From positions 11,078 through 75,077 of the forward strand of contig DATAYM010000004.1 of NCBI GenBank assembly GCA_036272595.1: 64,000 bases of DNA, in the 5' to 3' direction. Position 1 is the stretch's first letter; each line of letters starts with the position of its first letter. This document shows, in pieces, positions 51,308-59,208 of this stretch. Made by a program: the position numbers and the translations under genes. The notes below the pieces were generated by a model that saw only the letters and a list, made by a program, of their open reading frames with translations, made no database searches and was not told the origin of the DNA. The stretch is from Poindextera sp036272595. GTDB taxonomy: Bacteria; Pseudomonadota; Alphaproteobacteria; Caulobacterales; Caulobacteraceae.

Positions 51308-51601
51308 TCAGCTGGCGCTGCGGGTCAGATAGTCGGCGAAGGTCAGGCCGAACAGCATCAGCAGCCAGAGGAAGGCCGCGACCGCGGTCAGCCGCAACAG
51401 CGGCGGGGCGCGGTTCAGCCGCATATAGACCGCCGCGATCAGCCCGGCCTTGAGCGCGGCGATGGCCAGGGCCGCCTCCACCTTGGCCGGCGCATGCGGC
51501 CAGAAGGCGTAGGCCACGGTCAGCGCCAGGGCGGCCATCAGCCCGACCCAGACCAGGATCGGGACCAGGATGATCTCGCGGTCGCGGTCGGAGAGCTTCA
51601 T
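51308..51601 (-). CDS. cytochrome c oxidase subunit IV-like protein
   Basis: A 97-residue protein with three spans: ILVPILVWVGLMAALALTVAYAFW, VEAALAIAALKAGLIAAVYMRL and LLRLTAVAAFLWLLMLFGLTFADYLT. It matches the prokaryotic cytochrome oxidase subunit IV type (K-A-x-x-I-A-x-x-Y-M-R/H-L). Its ATG overlaps subunit III's stop by 4 nt. It is the last gene of the ACIII-caa3 operon. Confidence 0.85.
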   Translation of the reverse strand: MKLSDRDREIILVPILVWVGLMAALALTVAYAFWPHAPAKVEAALAIAALKAGLIAAVYMRLNRAPPLLRLTAVAAFLWLLMLFGLTFADYLTRSAS

Positions 51602-52227
51602 CCGCGCGCCACCAGGTAGAAGAGCGGAAACAGGAACACCCAGATCAGGTCGACCAGGTGCCAATAGAGGGTGGTGGTCTGGATCGAGGCGCGGTTCTCC
51701 ACCAGCCGCCCGGCGAGGCTGAGGCCGAACAGCCGCCCGACCAGGCCCAGTCCGATGCTGAGGTGCAGGGCGTGCACGCCGGTCATCACCCAGTAGAAGG
51801 AAAAGAACAGCACCGCGCCGCGCAAGGGGATGGCGAAGCCGTGGCCGGGCAGCAGGTGCTCTTCAAGATCCTCGTGGTACTCAAAGCCCTTCACCACCAG
51901 GAAGGCGGCCCCCAGCATCAGGGTCAGGGCCAGCATGATGCGCGCCAGCCGGGTGCGGTCGGCCAGGGCGCCGCGCTCGGCGATGGCCATGGTCAGGCTG
52001 GAGGTCAGAAGGATGGCGGTGTTCAACGTCCCGAAGACGGCGTTGGTGTGGCGCGCGCCGATGTCGAAGCCGGCGATATGCAGATGGCGCACCACGGCAT
52101 AGCCGAGGAAGAGGGCGCCGAAGAACAAGGCCTCGCTGGCCAGGAAGCTCCACAGGCCGAACAGGAAGGCCTCCTGCTCGCGCGGGATGTTGGTGAAGGG
52201 CTCGTGGAGCAGGGCCGCGCGGCTCAT
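51598..52227 (-). CDS. cytochrome c oxidase subunit III
   Basis: A 209-residue subunit III with five spans: the motif FLFGLWSFLASEALFFGALFLGYAVV, ILLTSSLTMAIAERGAL, FYWVMTGVHALHLSIGLGLVGRL and YWHLVDLIWVFLFPLFYLV. The E-A-L-F-F and G-x-H-x-L-H marks are typical. ATG 52227 overlaps the subunit I stop by 4 nt. It belongs to the caa3-type A2 oxidase, separate from the copy at 31704. Confidence 0.94.
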   Translation of the reverse strand: MSRAALLHEPFTNIPREQEAFLFGLWSFLASEALFFGALFLGYAVVRHLHIAGFDIGARHTNAVFGTLNTAILLTSSLTMAIAERGALADRTRLARIMLALTLMLGAAFLVVKGFEYHEDLEEHLLPGHGFAIPLRGAVLFFSFYWVMTGVHALHLSIGLGLVGRLFGLSLAGRLVENRASIQTTTLYWHLVDLIWVFLFPLFYLVARG

Positions 52228-53867
52228 GGCGCCGGCTCGTCCTGGCGCCGGTGCGGCGTCAGCCGCCGGGCGTCGGCATGGGTGCGGCCCTCTTCGTGGT
52301 AAAGGTAGGGCTCGGTAGTGACCGTGGGGGTCACGGCGAAGTTCTGCTTCGGCGGCGGCGAGGGGACGGTCCATTCCAGCCCGGTGGCGTCCCACGGATT
52401 GGCGCCGGCCTTGGCGCCCTTGAGCAGCGACCAGCCGAGATAGCCCAGCGGCATCAGATAGGCCGCGCCCAGCACCACCGCTCCGGCCGAGGCCATCACG
52501 TGATAGGGCTGGAACTGCGCCGGATAGTGATAATAGCGCCGCGGCATGCCGAGATACCCCATGATGAACATGGGGAAGAAGGTGAAGTTGAAGCCGCAGA
52601 ACATCACCACGGCGGCGGTGCGCGCCCAGGCTTCCGAATAGAGCCGGCCGGTGATCTTCGGCCACCAGAAGTGCAGGCCGCCGAAGAAGGCCGACACCGT
52701 GCCGCCGACCATGATGTAGTGGAAATGGGCGACGATGAAGGTGGTGTCGGTGACGTGCACGTCGACCGGGATCGAGGCCAGGAAGAGCCCGGTCAGCCCG
52801 CCCAGGGTGAACAGGCCGAGGAAGCCGAGGGCATAGAGCATCGGCGCATCCAGGGCGATCTGGCCGCGGTAGAGTGTGGCCGTCCAGTTGAACACCTTGA
52901 TGGCGCTCGGCACGGCGACGATGAACGACAGGAAGGAGAAGACCAGGCTGGCATAGGGCGACATGCCGGCGGTGAACATGTGGTGGCCCCAGACCATGAA
53001 GCCGATCACCGCTATGCCCAGGATGGCGTAGACCATGAAGGCGTAGCCGAACACCTTGCGCCTGGCCTGGGCGGCGATGATCTCGGAGACCACCCCCATG
53101 GCCGGCAGCACCATGATGTAGACGGCCGGGTGGCTGTAGAACCAGAACAGGTGCTGGAACATCAAGGGATCGCCGCCGAAGCGCGGATCGAAGATCGGCA
53201 GGCCGAGCACCCGCTCGGCGATCACCAGCAAGAGTGAGATGGCCAGCACCGGCGTCGCCAGCACCATGACCAGGCTGGTGGCGTAGATCGACCAGACGAA
53301 CAGCGGCAGCCGGAACCACTTCATGCCCGGCGCGCGCAGCATGTGCACCGTGGCGATGAAGTTGACGCCGGTGACGATCGACGAAAAACCGACGACGAAC
53401 ACCCCCATCGCCGCCAGCATGACGTTGGAGTTGGAATAGAGGGTCGAATAGGGGGTGTAGAAGGTCCAGCCGGTGTCGACCCCGCCGGCCACCAGGGACA
53501 GCACGGTCAAGAGGCCGCCGGCCAGGAACAGGTACCAGGAGAACAGGTTCAGCTTCGGGAAGGCGACGTCGTCGGCGCCGATCATCAGCGGCAGCAGGAA
53601 GTTGCCGAGCGTGGTCGGGATGGCCGGCACCAGGAAGAACCAGACCATCACCACTCCGTGCAGGGTGAACAGCCGGTTGTAGGTGTCGGCCGAGATCAGG
53701 TGGCCGTCCGGCGACAGCAGCTGCAGCCGGATCACCGTCGCCGCCGCCCCGCCCAGGAAGAAGAAGCCGGTGATGGTCAGGGCATAGAGGATGCCGATCC
53801 GCTTGTGGTCGGTGGTGGTGAGCCAGGATCGGAGGGTGACCTCGTCGGTGAGGTAGCTGCGGCTCAT
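52224..53867 (-). CDS. cytochrome c oxidase subunit I (A2-type, caa3)
   Basis: A 547-residue catalytic subunit. Heme ligands are in LFTLHGVVMVWFFLVP and VAHFHYIMVGG; CuB site in FYSHPAVYIMVLPAMG and GHHMFTAGMS; K-channel Lys is present in VPSAIKVFNWTATLY. The D-channel Glu is replaced by the Y-S-H-P motif, marking the A2 group (as in Thermus caa3). ATG 53867 overlaps the subunit II stop. It receives electrons from the fused cytochrome c of subunit II and ultimately from alternative complex III encoded upstream in the same operon. Confidence 0.95.
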   Translation of the reverse strand: MSRSYLTDEVTLRSWLTTTDHKRIGILYALTITGFFFLGGAAATVIRLQLLSPDGHLISADTYNRLFTLHGVVMVWFFLVPAIPTTLGNFLLPLMIGADDVAFPKLNLFSWYLFLAGGLLTVLSLVAGGVDTGWTFYTPYSTLYSNSNVMLAAMGVFVVGFSSIVTGVNFIATVHMLRAPGMKWFRLPLFVWSIYATSLVMVLATPVLAISLLLVIAERVLGLPIFDPRFGGDPLMFQHLFWFYSHPAVYIMVLPAMGVVSEIIAAQARRKVFGYAFMVYAILGIAVIGFMVWGHHMFTAGMSPYASLVFSFLSFIVAVPSAIKVFNWTATLYRGQIALDAPMLYALGFLGLFTLGGLTGLFLASIPVDVHVTDTTFIVAHFHYIMVGGTVSAFFGGLHFWWPKITGRLYSEAWARTAAVVMFCGFNFTFFPMFIMGYLGMPRRYYHYPAQFQPYHVMASAGAVVLGAAYLMPLGYLGWSLLKGAKAGANPWDATGLEWTVPSPPPKQNFAVTPTVTTEPYLYHEEGRTHADARRLTPHRRQDEPAP

Positions 53868-54820
53868 CGCGCCGCCTCCACGGCCGGCGGCGCGGCCAGC
53901 GACCTGATGTAGGCGACCAGGGCCGCCGTATCCTCCTCGCTGGCGACGCCCTGGTAGGCGGGCATGGCCGGCGGGTAGCCGGCGACGCGGGCCTTGGCCG
54001 GGTCGAGGATGGCGCTGCGCAGGTAGCTTTCGTCGGCGGCGACGCTGCGCCCGTCGGCCAGCGCGACCTGGCTGCCGAACAGGCCGTTCAGCGGCGGGGC
54101 GGGAACCTTGGCGGCGGGACCATGGCAGCCGCCGCAGCCCAGGCTGACGAAGCTCGCCCGGCCCTGGTCGGCCAGGCTGTCGCCTTCTGGCTGCGAACGG
54201 GCCCAGCGCGCATAGTCGCCGGGCGCCATGATCACCACCTTGCCGGTCATGGCCGAGTGGTCGAGGCCGCAATATTCCGAGCAATAGAGGTCGTAGGTCC
54301 CGGGCCGCACCGCCTTGAACCAGGTCTCGGTATAGCGGCCGGGCACCACGTCCTGCTTCATGCGGAAGGCCGGGACATAGAAGCTGTGGATGACGTCCTG
54401 CGAGGTCATGACCAGCCGCACCGGCACGCCCAATGGCGCGTGCAGCATGTTGATCTCGCGCGCGCCGCCGGGGTGCTGGATCTTCCACATCCACTGGCGG
54501 CCGACCACGTGGATCTCCAGGGCGCCCGGCGGCGCGGTCCATTGGGAGAACTGGGCCGAACTGGCCCACCAGAAGATGAACAGGGCGACGAACAGCGTCG
54601 CCGTCGTCCAGCCGATCTCGATCTCGCGGCTCAGCCATTTCGGCAGCTCGCCGCGCCTGGCCCGGGAGCCGCGCCGGTAGACCGCGGTGAACCCCACCAC
54701 CAGCACCAGCACGACCAGCAGGATCACCACGGCGAAGACGCAGACGCCGAGGAAGATGGAGTCGGTCCTGACCGCGCCGGTGGTCGGCTCGGCGGAGAAC
54801 AGGCGGGCCAGCGGGTTCAT
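53864..54820 (-). CDS. cytochrome c oxidase subunit II with fused cytochrome c (caa3)
   Basis: A 318-residue subunit II: two spans (FLGVCVFAVVILLVVLVLVVGFTAVY and WTTATLFVALFIFWWASSAQF), cupredoxin with VVGRQWMWKIQHPGG, CuA site YCSEYCGLDHSAMTG, and a C-terminal heme c domain with LGCGGCHGPAAKVPAPPLNGLFG and Met region YPPAMPAYQGVASEED. ATG 54820 overlaps the sco gene's end by 4 nt. The fused cytochrome should accept electrons directly from ActE-type cytochrome c. Confidence 0.95.
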   Translation of the reverse strand: MNPLARLFSAEPTTGAVRTDSIFLGVCVFAVVILLVVLVLVVGFTAVYRRGSRARRGELPKWLSREIEIGWTTATLFVALFIFWWASSAQFSQWTAPPGALEIHVVGRQWMWKIQHPGGAREINMLHAPLGVPVRLVMTSQDVIHSFYVPAFRMKQDVVPGRYTETWFKAVRPGTYDLYCSEYCGLDHSAMTGKVVIMAPGDYARWARSQPEGDSLADQGRASFVSLGCGGCHGPAAKVPAPPLNGLFGSQVALADGRSVAADESYLRSAILDPAKARVAGYPPAMPAYQGVASEEDTAALVAYIRSLAAPPAVEAAR

Positions 54821-55590
54821 GCGCGCCCCCGGCGTCGGGACAGCAGGACGAGCCCCAGGCCCAGCCCGGCCACGCAGGCCAGGGCGCCCAGCCTCAGCGC
54901 GTCGACCACGGCGCCGTTGTAGATCCCGGCGGCGGGATCGAAGCCGTAGCAGAGGACGTGCAGCTGGTCGGCCAGCGTGCCGATGCGTCCCTGGCCGGCG
55001 GCGACCAGGGCCGCCTTGAGGTCCGGCGCGCGCAAAGCGATTTCCGGCAGCACCCGCGCCGCCCGGCCGTCCGGGATCAGGGCGTAGGCGGCGACCGGGT
55101 GGGCGTAGACGTCGTGGTCGCGATCGTAGCGATAGCGGAAGCCCAGCGCGCCGGTCGCCGCGGCGATGGCGGCGGGCGAGCCGCTCAGGAAGCTCGCGGC
55201 GCGGCTGAGGGCCGGATCATCGGCGATGCGGTCGGCGCGCATGCTCGCCGCGGCGGCGGGCCCGTCGCGCGGGTCGATGCCGATGGTCACCAGACGGTAG
55301 CCGCGGCCCGGGACGAGGCCGCTGCCCTGCAGCCCGGCCTTGACCAGCACCAGGGCCGGTCCGCAGAGGGTGGTGCAGCGATAGTCGGAGAATACGAGGA
55401 GCGTCGGCTTGCCGGCCATGGCGGCGCGCAGGGTGGTCGGCCGCCCCGCGTCGTCAGTGAAGGCGAGGTCCAGCGGCGCCCGGGCGTTCGGCGGCGGAAA
55501 GACGCCGACCTGCGCCGCGTCCGCCAGGGTCAGCGCTCTCGCCGGGCCGGCGAGCAGCCAGAGCGCCGCGATGATCGCCAGCGCTTTCAT
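54817..55590 (-). CDS. SCO1/SenC-family copper chaperone, membrane-anchored
   Basis: A 257-residue SCO protein for CuA assembly. A signal peptide (MKALAIIAALWLLAGPARA), then the thioredoxin-like domain with the copper site VFSDYRCTTLCGPAL (C-x-x-x-C, about 69-83) and the partner His in DRDHDVYAHPVAAY. A C-terminal span LGALACVAGLGLGLVLLSRRR anchors it. This location directly before subunit II is the usual place in caa3/ACIII operons. It overlaps the neighbouring genes by 4 nt on both sides. Confidence 0.92.
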   Translation of the reverse strand: MKALAIIAALWLLAGPARALTLADAAQVGVFPPPNARAPLDLAFTDDAGRPTTLRAAMAGKPTLLVFSDYRCTTLCGPALVLVKAGLQGSGLVPGRGYRLVTIGIDPRDGPAAAASMRADRIADDPALSRAASFLSGSPAAIAAATGALGFRYRYDRDHDVYAHPVAAYALIPDGRAARVLPEIALRAPDLKAALVAAGQGRIGTLADQLHVLCYGFDPAAGIYNGAVVDALRLGALACVAGLGLGLVLLSRRRGRA

Positions 55591-55952
55591 GGCGCGGCCT
55601 TGGCCGGCGGCTCGTAGGCGGCGGCGCCGCGGGCGGCGACGGCGGCCATGGCCGCGCCGATGCGGCCTTCGAAGCGCACGGCGTCAGGATCGACGTGCCG
55701 GCGGCCGTGCGGGCCGGCGGGATCGGCCATCGGCGACATGCGCGGCGAGGCGGTGGGCTCCGTCTGCAGCTGCGGCGCCGGAAACGGATGGGTGAACAGC
55801 GGCCGCTGGGCGCCGCGGCCGACGGTGTCGTAGACGGCCAGCAGGCCCGCCAGCGACAGCACGGTCAGCACCAGGCCGACGGCGACGCCGATCAGGATGC
55901 CGCCCTCGTCGATCTCGGGCGAGGCCAGGCGGCTGGGCTGTTCAGCGGGCAT
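55587..55952 (-). CDS. small membrane protein in the ACIII-caa3 operon (hypothetical)
   Basis: A 121-residue protein: a short N-terminus, one span IDEGGILIGVAVGLVLTVLSLAGLLAVYD, and a polar part with FTHPFPAPQLQTEPTASPRMSPMADPAGPHGRRHVDPDAV and an Ala-rich end. ATG 55952 overlaps the ActF gene end by 11 nt. Conserved place between actF and sco suggests an accessory subunit, but I do not recognise the family. Confidence 0.68.
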   Translation of the reverse strand: MPAEQPSRLASPEIDEGGILIGVAVGLVLTVLSLAGLLAVYDTVGRGAQRPLFTHPFPAPQLQTEPTASPRMSPMADPAGPHGRRHVDPDAVRFEGRIGAAMAAVAARGAAAYEPPAKAAP

Positions 55953-56868
55953 GGGCGAGCCTCCCGGGCGGCGTGAACCGCCAGCCGCTGGCCAGGGCCA
56001 GCAGCACGGCGGCCGCGATCGCCGTGAACAGGCCGGCCAGCGGCAGCGCGGCGGCGTCGGGCGCGGGCGCGCTCCACCACAGGCTCTGCAGGCCGAGCCC
56101 GATGCAGGCCGCGCCGGCGGCGAGCGGGCCGGCTGCATCGCCGAGGCGCCGCCGGCCGCCGCCCAGCAGCCCCAGCGGGATCGTCGAGCCGATGACCAGC
56201 GCCGCGCCGAGCAGGACTTGCCAGACCAGCCCGGCGCGCAGCCGGAACCAGACGGTCTTTTCCGCCAGGTCGCCGTACCAGGGCACGACATAGGTCATCA
56301 GGGCGAAATAGAGGTTGGCCAGCAGCATGGCGGCGAGCAGGCCGGCGATGTCCTGGCGCGGGGTCGCATCGGCCGCGGCCTCCAGCGAAATCAGGCTGAC
56401 GGCCAGGGCGATGGCCAGCTGCTGGACCGCCAAGGTCATGCCGCCGGCGGAGCTGATCCAGCCAGGCGAGGCCGCCATGATCCAGTCGACGCAAACCAGG
56501 CTGACCGCGACGCCGTGGAAGACCAGGGCGAGGCCCGCGAACAGCCGGCCGCGGAAGCGGTTGACGCCCAGGGAGATCAGGCTCCAGCCGATCAGCGCCA
56601 CGGCGGTGCGCGCCACGTGGTCCGGGACGGCGAGCCAGCTGTCGAGCCCGGCCGGCGAGCCGGGAAAGAGCATGGGCGTGGCGGCCAGGCCGGGCAGGAC
56701 CGCGAGGCAGAGCCAGGGCGTCAGGGCGCTCAGGCGAACCAGCGGCCGGGCGCCGGCCCAACGGCCGCCGGTGAGCCGGCCGATCAGGCGCAGCGCCAGC
56801 GCGCCGAGCGGCGCGCCGCTGGCGAAGACGAACGCCGACCACCAGGCGTGGGCGAGCATCGCGATCAT
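55942..56868 (-). CDS. alternative complex III membrane subunit, ActF-like (short)
   Basis: A 308-residue polytopic protein with about eight to nine spans: AWWSAFVFASGAPLGALALRLIG, TPWLCLAVLPGLAATP, TAVALIGWSLISLGVN, LFAGLALVFHGVAVSLVCVDWIMA and so on. It takes the place of ActF (NrfD/PsrC-like) at the end of the act genes. ActF homologues are usually around 400 residues, so this one is short, although no frame break is visible. The M-x-x-S-P-x-W-x-S-S motif (DWIMAASPGWISSAGGM) is shared with that group. It overlaps actE by 4 nt. Confidence 0.78.
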   Translation of the reverse strand: MIAMLAHAWWSAFVFASGAPLGALALRLIGRLTGGRWAGARPLVRLSALTPWLCLAVLPGLAATPMLFPGSPAGLDSWLAVPDHVARTAVALIGWSLISLGVNRFRGRLFAGLALVFHGVAVSLVCVDWIMAASPGWISSAGGMTLAVQQLAIALAVSLISLEAAADATPRQDIAGLLAAMLLANLYFALMTYVVPWYGDLAEKTVWFRLRAGLVWQVLLGAALVIGSTIPLGLLGGGRRRLGDAAGPLAAGAACIGLGLQSLWWSAPAPDAAALPLAGLFTAIAAAVLLALASGWRFTPPGRLAHAR

Positions 56869-57359
56869 GCGCCGGCCCCGGGGTTCGCATCACCGTTCCG
56901 GGCCAGCTGCAGCGCGCGCAGATAGGCGACGATGGCCCAGCGGTCGGCCGGCGCCACCCGGTCGCTGAACGGGTACATCAGGCCGTAGCCGTTGGAGATG
57001 GCGTCGTAGAGCTGCTGGGCGCTGGCCTGGCGGAGGTCGGCCCTGGCCAGGTCGGGCGGCGGCGGGAAGCCGCGCTGGACGATGGCGCCGTCGCCGCGGC
57101 CGGTCTCGCCGTGGCAGGGGATGCAATAGATGGCGTAGCGCTCGCGGCCGCGCGCCAGCAGGGCAGCGGTCACCGGCGGCTGGGCGCTGGTCGGCTGGTC
57201 CTGGGCGACGGTGTCGTCCGGCGCATGCCGCGCCGCGGCGCCGTCGGCCCAGAGCTCGGCGCTTGCCAGGGTATCGTAGCGCCGCTGCTTGCGCATGCTG
57301 AGGTCGCAGGCGGCGAGGAGGCCGAGCGCGGCCAGGGCGATGGCGCGCCAGACCCTCAC
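56865..57359 (-). CDS. actE: alternative complex III cytochrome c, ActE
   Basis: A 164-residue monoheme cytochrome lipoprotein. The signal ends LGLLAACDLSM (lipobox), the heme site is RYAIYCIPCHGETGRGDG (about 74-91), and the distal Met region is YGLMYPFSDRVAPADRWAIVAYLRAL. The segment MRKQRRYDTLASAELWADG just after the lipobox is typical of ActE. It accepts electrons within ACIII and passes them to the caa3 oxidase. 4-nt overlaps on both sides. Confidence 0.9.
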   Translation of the reverse strand: MRVWRAIALAALGLLAACDLSMRKQRRYDTLASAELWADGAAARHAPDDTVAQDQPTSAQPPVTAALLARGRERYAIYCIPCHGETGRGDGAIVQRGFPPPPDLARADLRQASAQQLYDAISNGYGLMYPFSDRVAPADRWAIVAYLRALQLARNGDANPGAGA

Positions 57360-57871
57360 AGCTCCACCTCGACGATCTCAAGCGCGCCGCCCAGCAGCGC
57401 CTCGAGCGCGGCGCGGCGGGCGGCGGAGCGCGGCCGCGCCAGCACCAGCAGGAAGCGGTCCTGGCTCGCCCGCCGCATGGCCTCGATCTCGAAGGCCGGG
57501 TGGTGCAGCCGCGGCAGGCCGGTCGCGGCCAGGAAGGCGACGAGCCCGAAGACGGCGGCGACCAGCACGCCGATCTCGAACGGCGCGAACAGGAAGACCG
57601 GCCAGCTGTTCAGCGGCCGGGCGCCGGAATCGAACGGATAGGCGAAGGCGGCGCTGAACCATTCGACGCCATAGGCCGCGCCGGCGCCGATCAGCCCGCC
57701 CAGCGCCGTCCACCAGCCGATGGCATCGGTTTCCGGGCCCTCCTCGCCGGCGATGGGCGTCTCGAACGGCGTGAAGACGTCGAGCCGGCGAAAGCCCCGC
57801 GCCCTGGCCTCGTCCGCCGCCCGCTGCAGGCGGTCGGGGGCGGCGAACACGGCCATCAGCCCGCGGCTCAT
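57356..57871 (-). CDS. actD: alternative complex III subunit ActD (DUF3341)
   Basis: A 171-residue protein with two spans (IGWWTALGGLIGAGAAYGVEWFSAAF and WPVFLFAPFEIGVLVAAVFGLVAFLAATG) and the DUF3341 start RLQRAADEARARGFRRLDVFTPFETPI. ActD lies between the ActC and ActE subunits in the complex. It overlaps actC's stop by 4 nt. Confidence 0.9.
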   Translation of the reverse strand: MSRGLMAVFAAPDRLQRAADEARARGFRRLDVFTPFETPIAGEEGPETDAIGWWTALGGLIGAGAAYGVEWFSAAFAYPFDSGARPLNSWPVFLFAPFEIGVLVAAVFGLVAFLAATGLPRLHHPAFEIEAMRRASQDRFLLVLARPRSAARRAALEALLGGALEIVEVEL

Positions 57872-59208
57872 GCCCGCGCCTCCGCCGCCGCCAGCTCGCC
57901 GGTCTCATGGATCGAGACCAGCGGCGCGATCCGCGCCAGGATCAGGAAGAGCAGGGCGAAGAAGCCCAGCGAGCCGGCCAGGATCGCCCCGTCGGTCAGG
58001 CTGGGCCGGAACAGCCGCCAGCTGGACGGCAGGTAGTCGTGGCTGAGCGTCTCCAGGATGATCAGGATGCGCTCGAGCCACATGCCGACATTGACCAGCA
58101 GCGCGATGATCACCACCGAGCCGATGTCGCGGCGCAGCCGCGGCAGCCACAGCAACTGCGGCACGGCCACGTTCAGGGCCAGCATGGCGACGTAGAGCGG
58201 CTGGTAGGGCCCGGTGAAGACGAAGCGCAGGAAGCGCGCCTCGGCCGCGTCGCCGCCGTACCAGGCCGCGAACCATTCGCTGGCGTAGGCGGCGCCCATG
58301 ACGATGGAGGCGGCCAGCACGATCTTGGTCATGACGTCGAAATGAGCGGTGGTGATGACGCTCTGCAGGCCGAGCGCGCCGCGGATGATCGCGGCCAGCA
58401 CGATGACGATGCAGAAGCCGGAGAACATGGCGCCGACCACGAAATAGGGCGGGAAGATGCTCTCCGCCCAGCCCGGCATCAGGCTGGCGGCGAAGTCCAG
58501 CCCGACGATGGAGTGGACCGAACAGACCAGGGGCACGGCCAGCATGGCCAGGGTGCGGTGCAGCTTGCCGTGCAGCCGCCACTGCCGCGCCGAACCGCGC
58601 CAGCCGAGCGCCAGGGCGCCGTAGACCTGCCGTGTGCGAAGGCCCTTCGCCCGGTCGCGCAGCACGGCGAGGTCCGGCAGCAGGCCGACGTACCAGAAGA
58701 TCAGCGAGAACAGGATGTAGGAGGCGATGGCCCAGAAATCCCAGACCAGCGGGCTGCGCCACTGCGGCCACAGCGACATGGTGTTGGGGTAGGGCGCGAG
58801 CCAATACCAGTACATCGGCCGGCCCATGTGGATGATCGGGAAGATGCCGGCGATGGCCGCCGCGAACAGGGTCATGCTCTCGGCGAAGCGGTTGATCGAG
58901 GCGCGCCAGCGCTGGCGGGTCAGGAGCAGCATCGACGAGATCAGCGTGCCGGCGTTGCCGATGCCGATCCACCAGACGTAGTTGGCGATGCCGAAGCCCC
59001 AGACGACGCTGGTGTTGTTGCCCCAGGCGCCGACGCCTTGCGTGAAGGTCCAGGCGATGCCGGCGACCATCAGGGCGGTCAGCGCCCCGGCGCCGGCGAA
59101 GGCGAGCCACCAGCGGCCCGACGGCCGGCTCAGCACCGGCCGGGCGATGCGGCCGCCCAGGGCGAGCAGGCCGGGCGCGCCCGGGGTGGTCCAGCGGCGC
59201 GGGCTCAT
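57868..59208 (-). CDS. actC: alternative complex III quinol-site subunit ActC (NrfD/PsrC-like)
   Basis: A 446-residue, ten-span protein of the NrfD/PsrC family. GNNTSVVWGFGIANYVWWIGIGNAGTLISSMLLLTRQRWRASINRFAESMTLFAAAIAGIFPIIHMGRPMYWYWLAPYPNTMSLWPQW is the conserved part. ActC houses the quinol-oxidising site on the membrane face next to ActB. ATG 59208 overlaps actB by 4 nt. Confidence 0.94.
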   Translation of the reverse strand: MSPRRWTTPGAPGLLALGGRIARPVLSRPSGRWWLAFAGAGALTALMVAGIAWTFTQGVGAWGNNTSVVWGFGIANYVWWIGIGNAGTLISSMLLLTRQRWRASINRFAESMTLFAAAIAGIFPIIHMGRPMYWYWLAPYPNTMSLWPQWRSPLVWDFWAIASYILFSLIFWYVGLLPDLAVLRDRAKGLRTRQVYGALALGWRGSARQWRLHGKLHRTLAMLAVPLVCSVHSIVGLDFAASLMPGWAESIFPPYFVVGAMFSGFCIVIVLAAIIRGALGLQSVITTAHFDVMTKIVLAASIVMGAAYASEWFAAWYGGDAAEARFLRFVFTGPYQPLYVAMLALNVAVPQLLWLPRLRRDIGSVVIIALLVNVGMWLERILIILETLSHDYLPSSWRLFRPSLTDGAILAGSLGFFALLFLILARIAPLVSIHETGELAAAEARA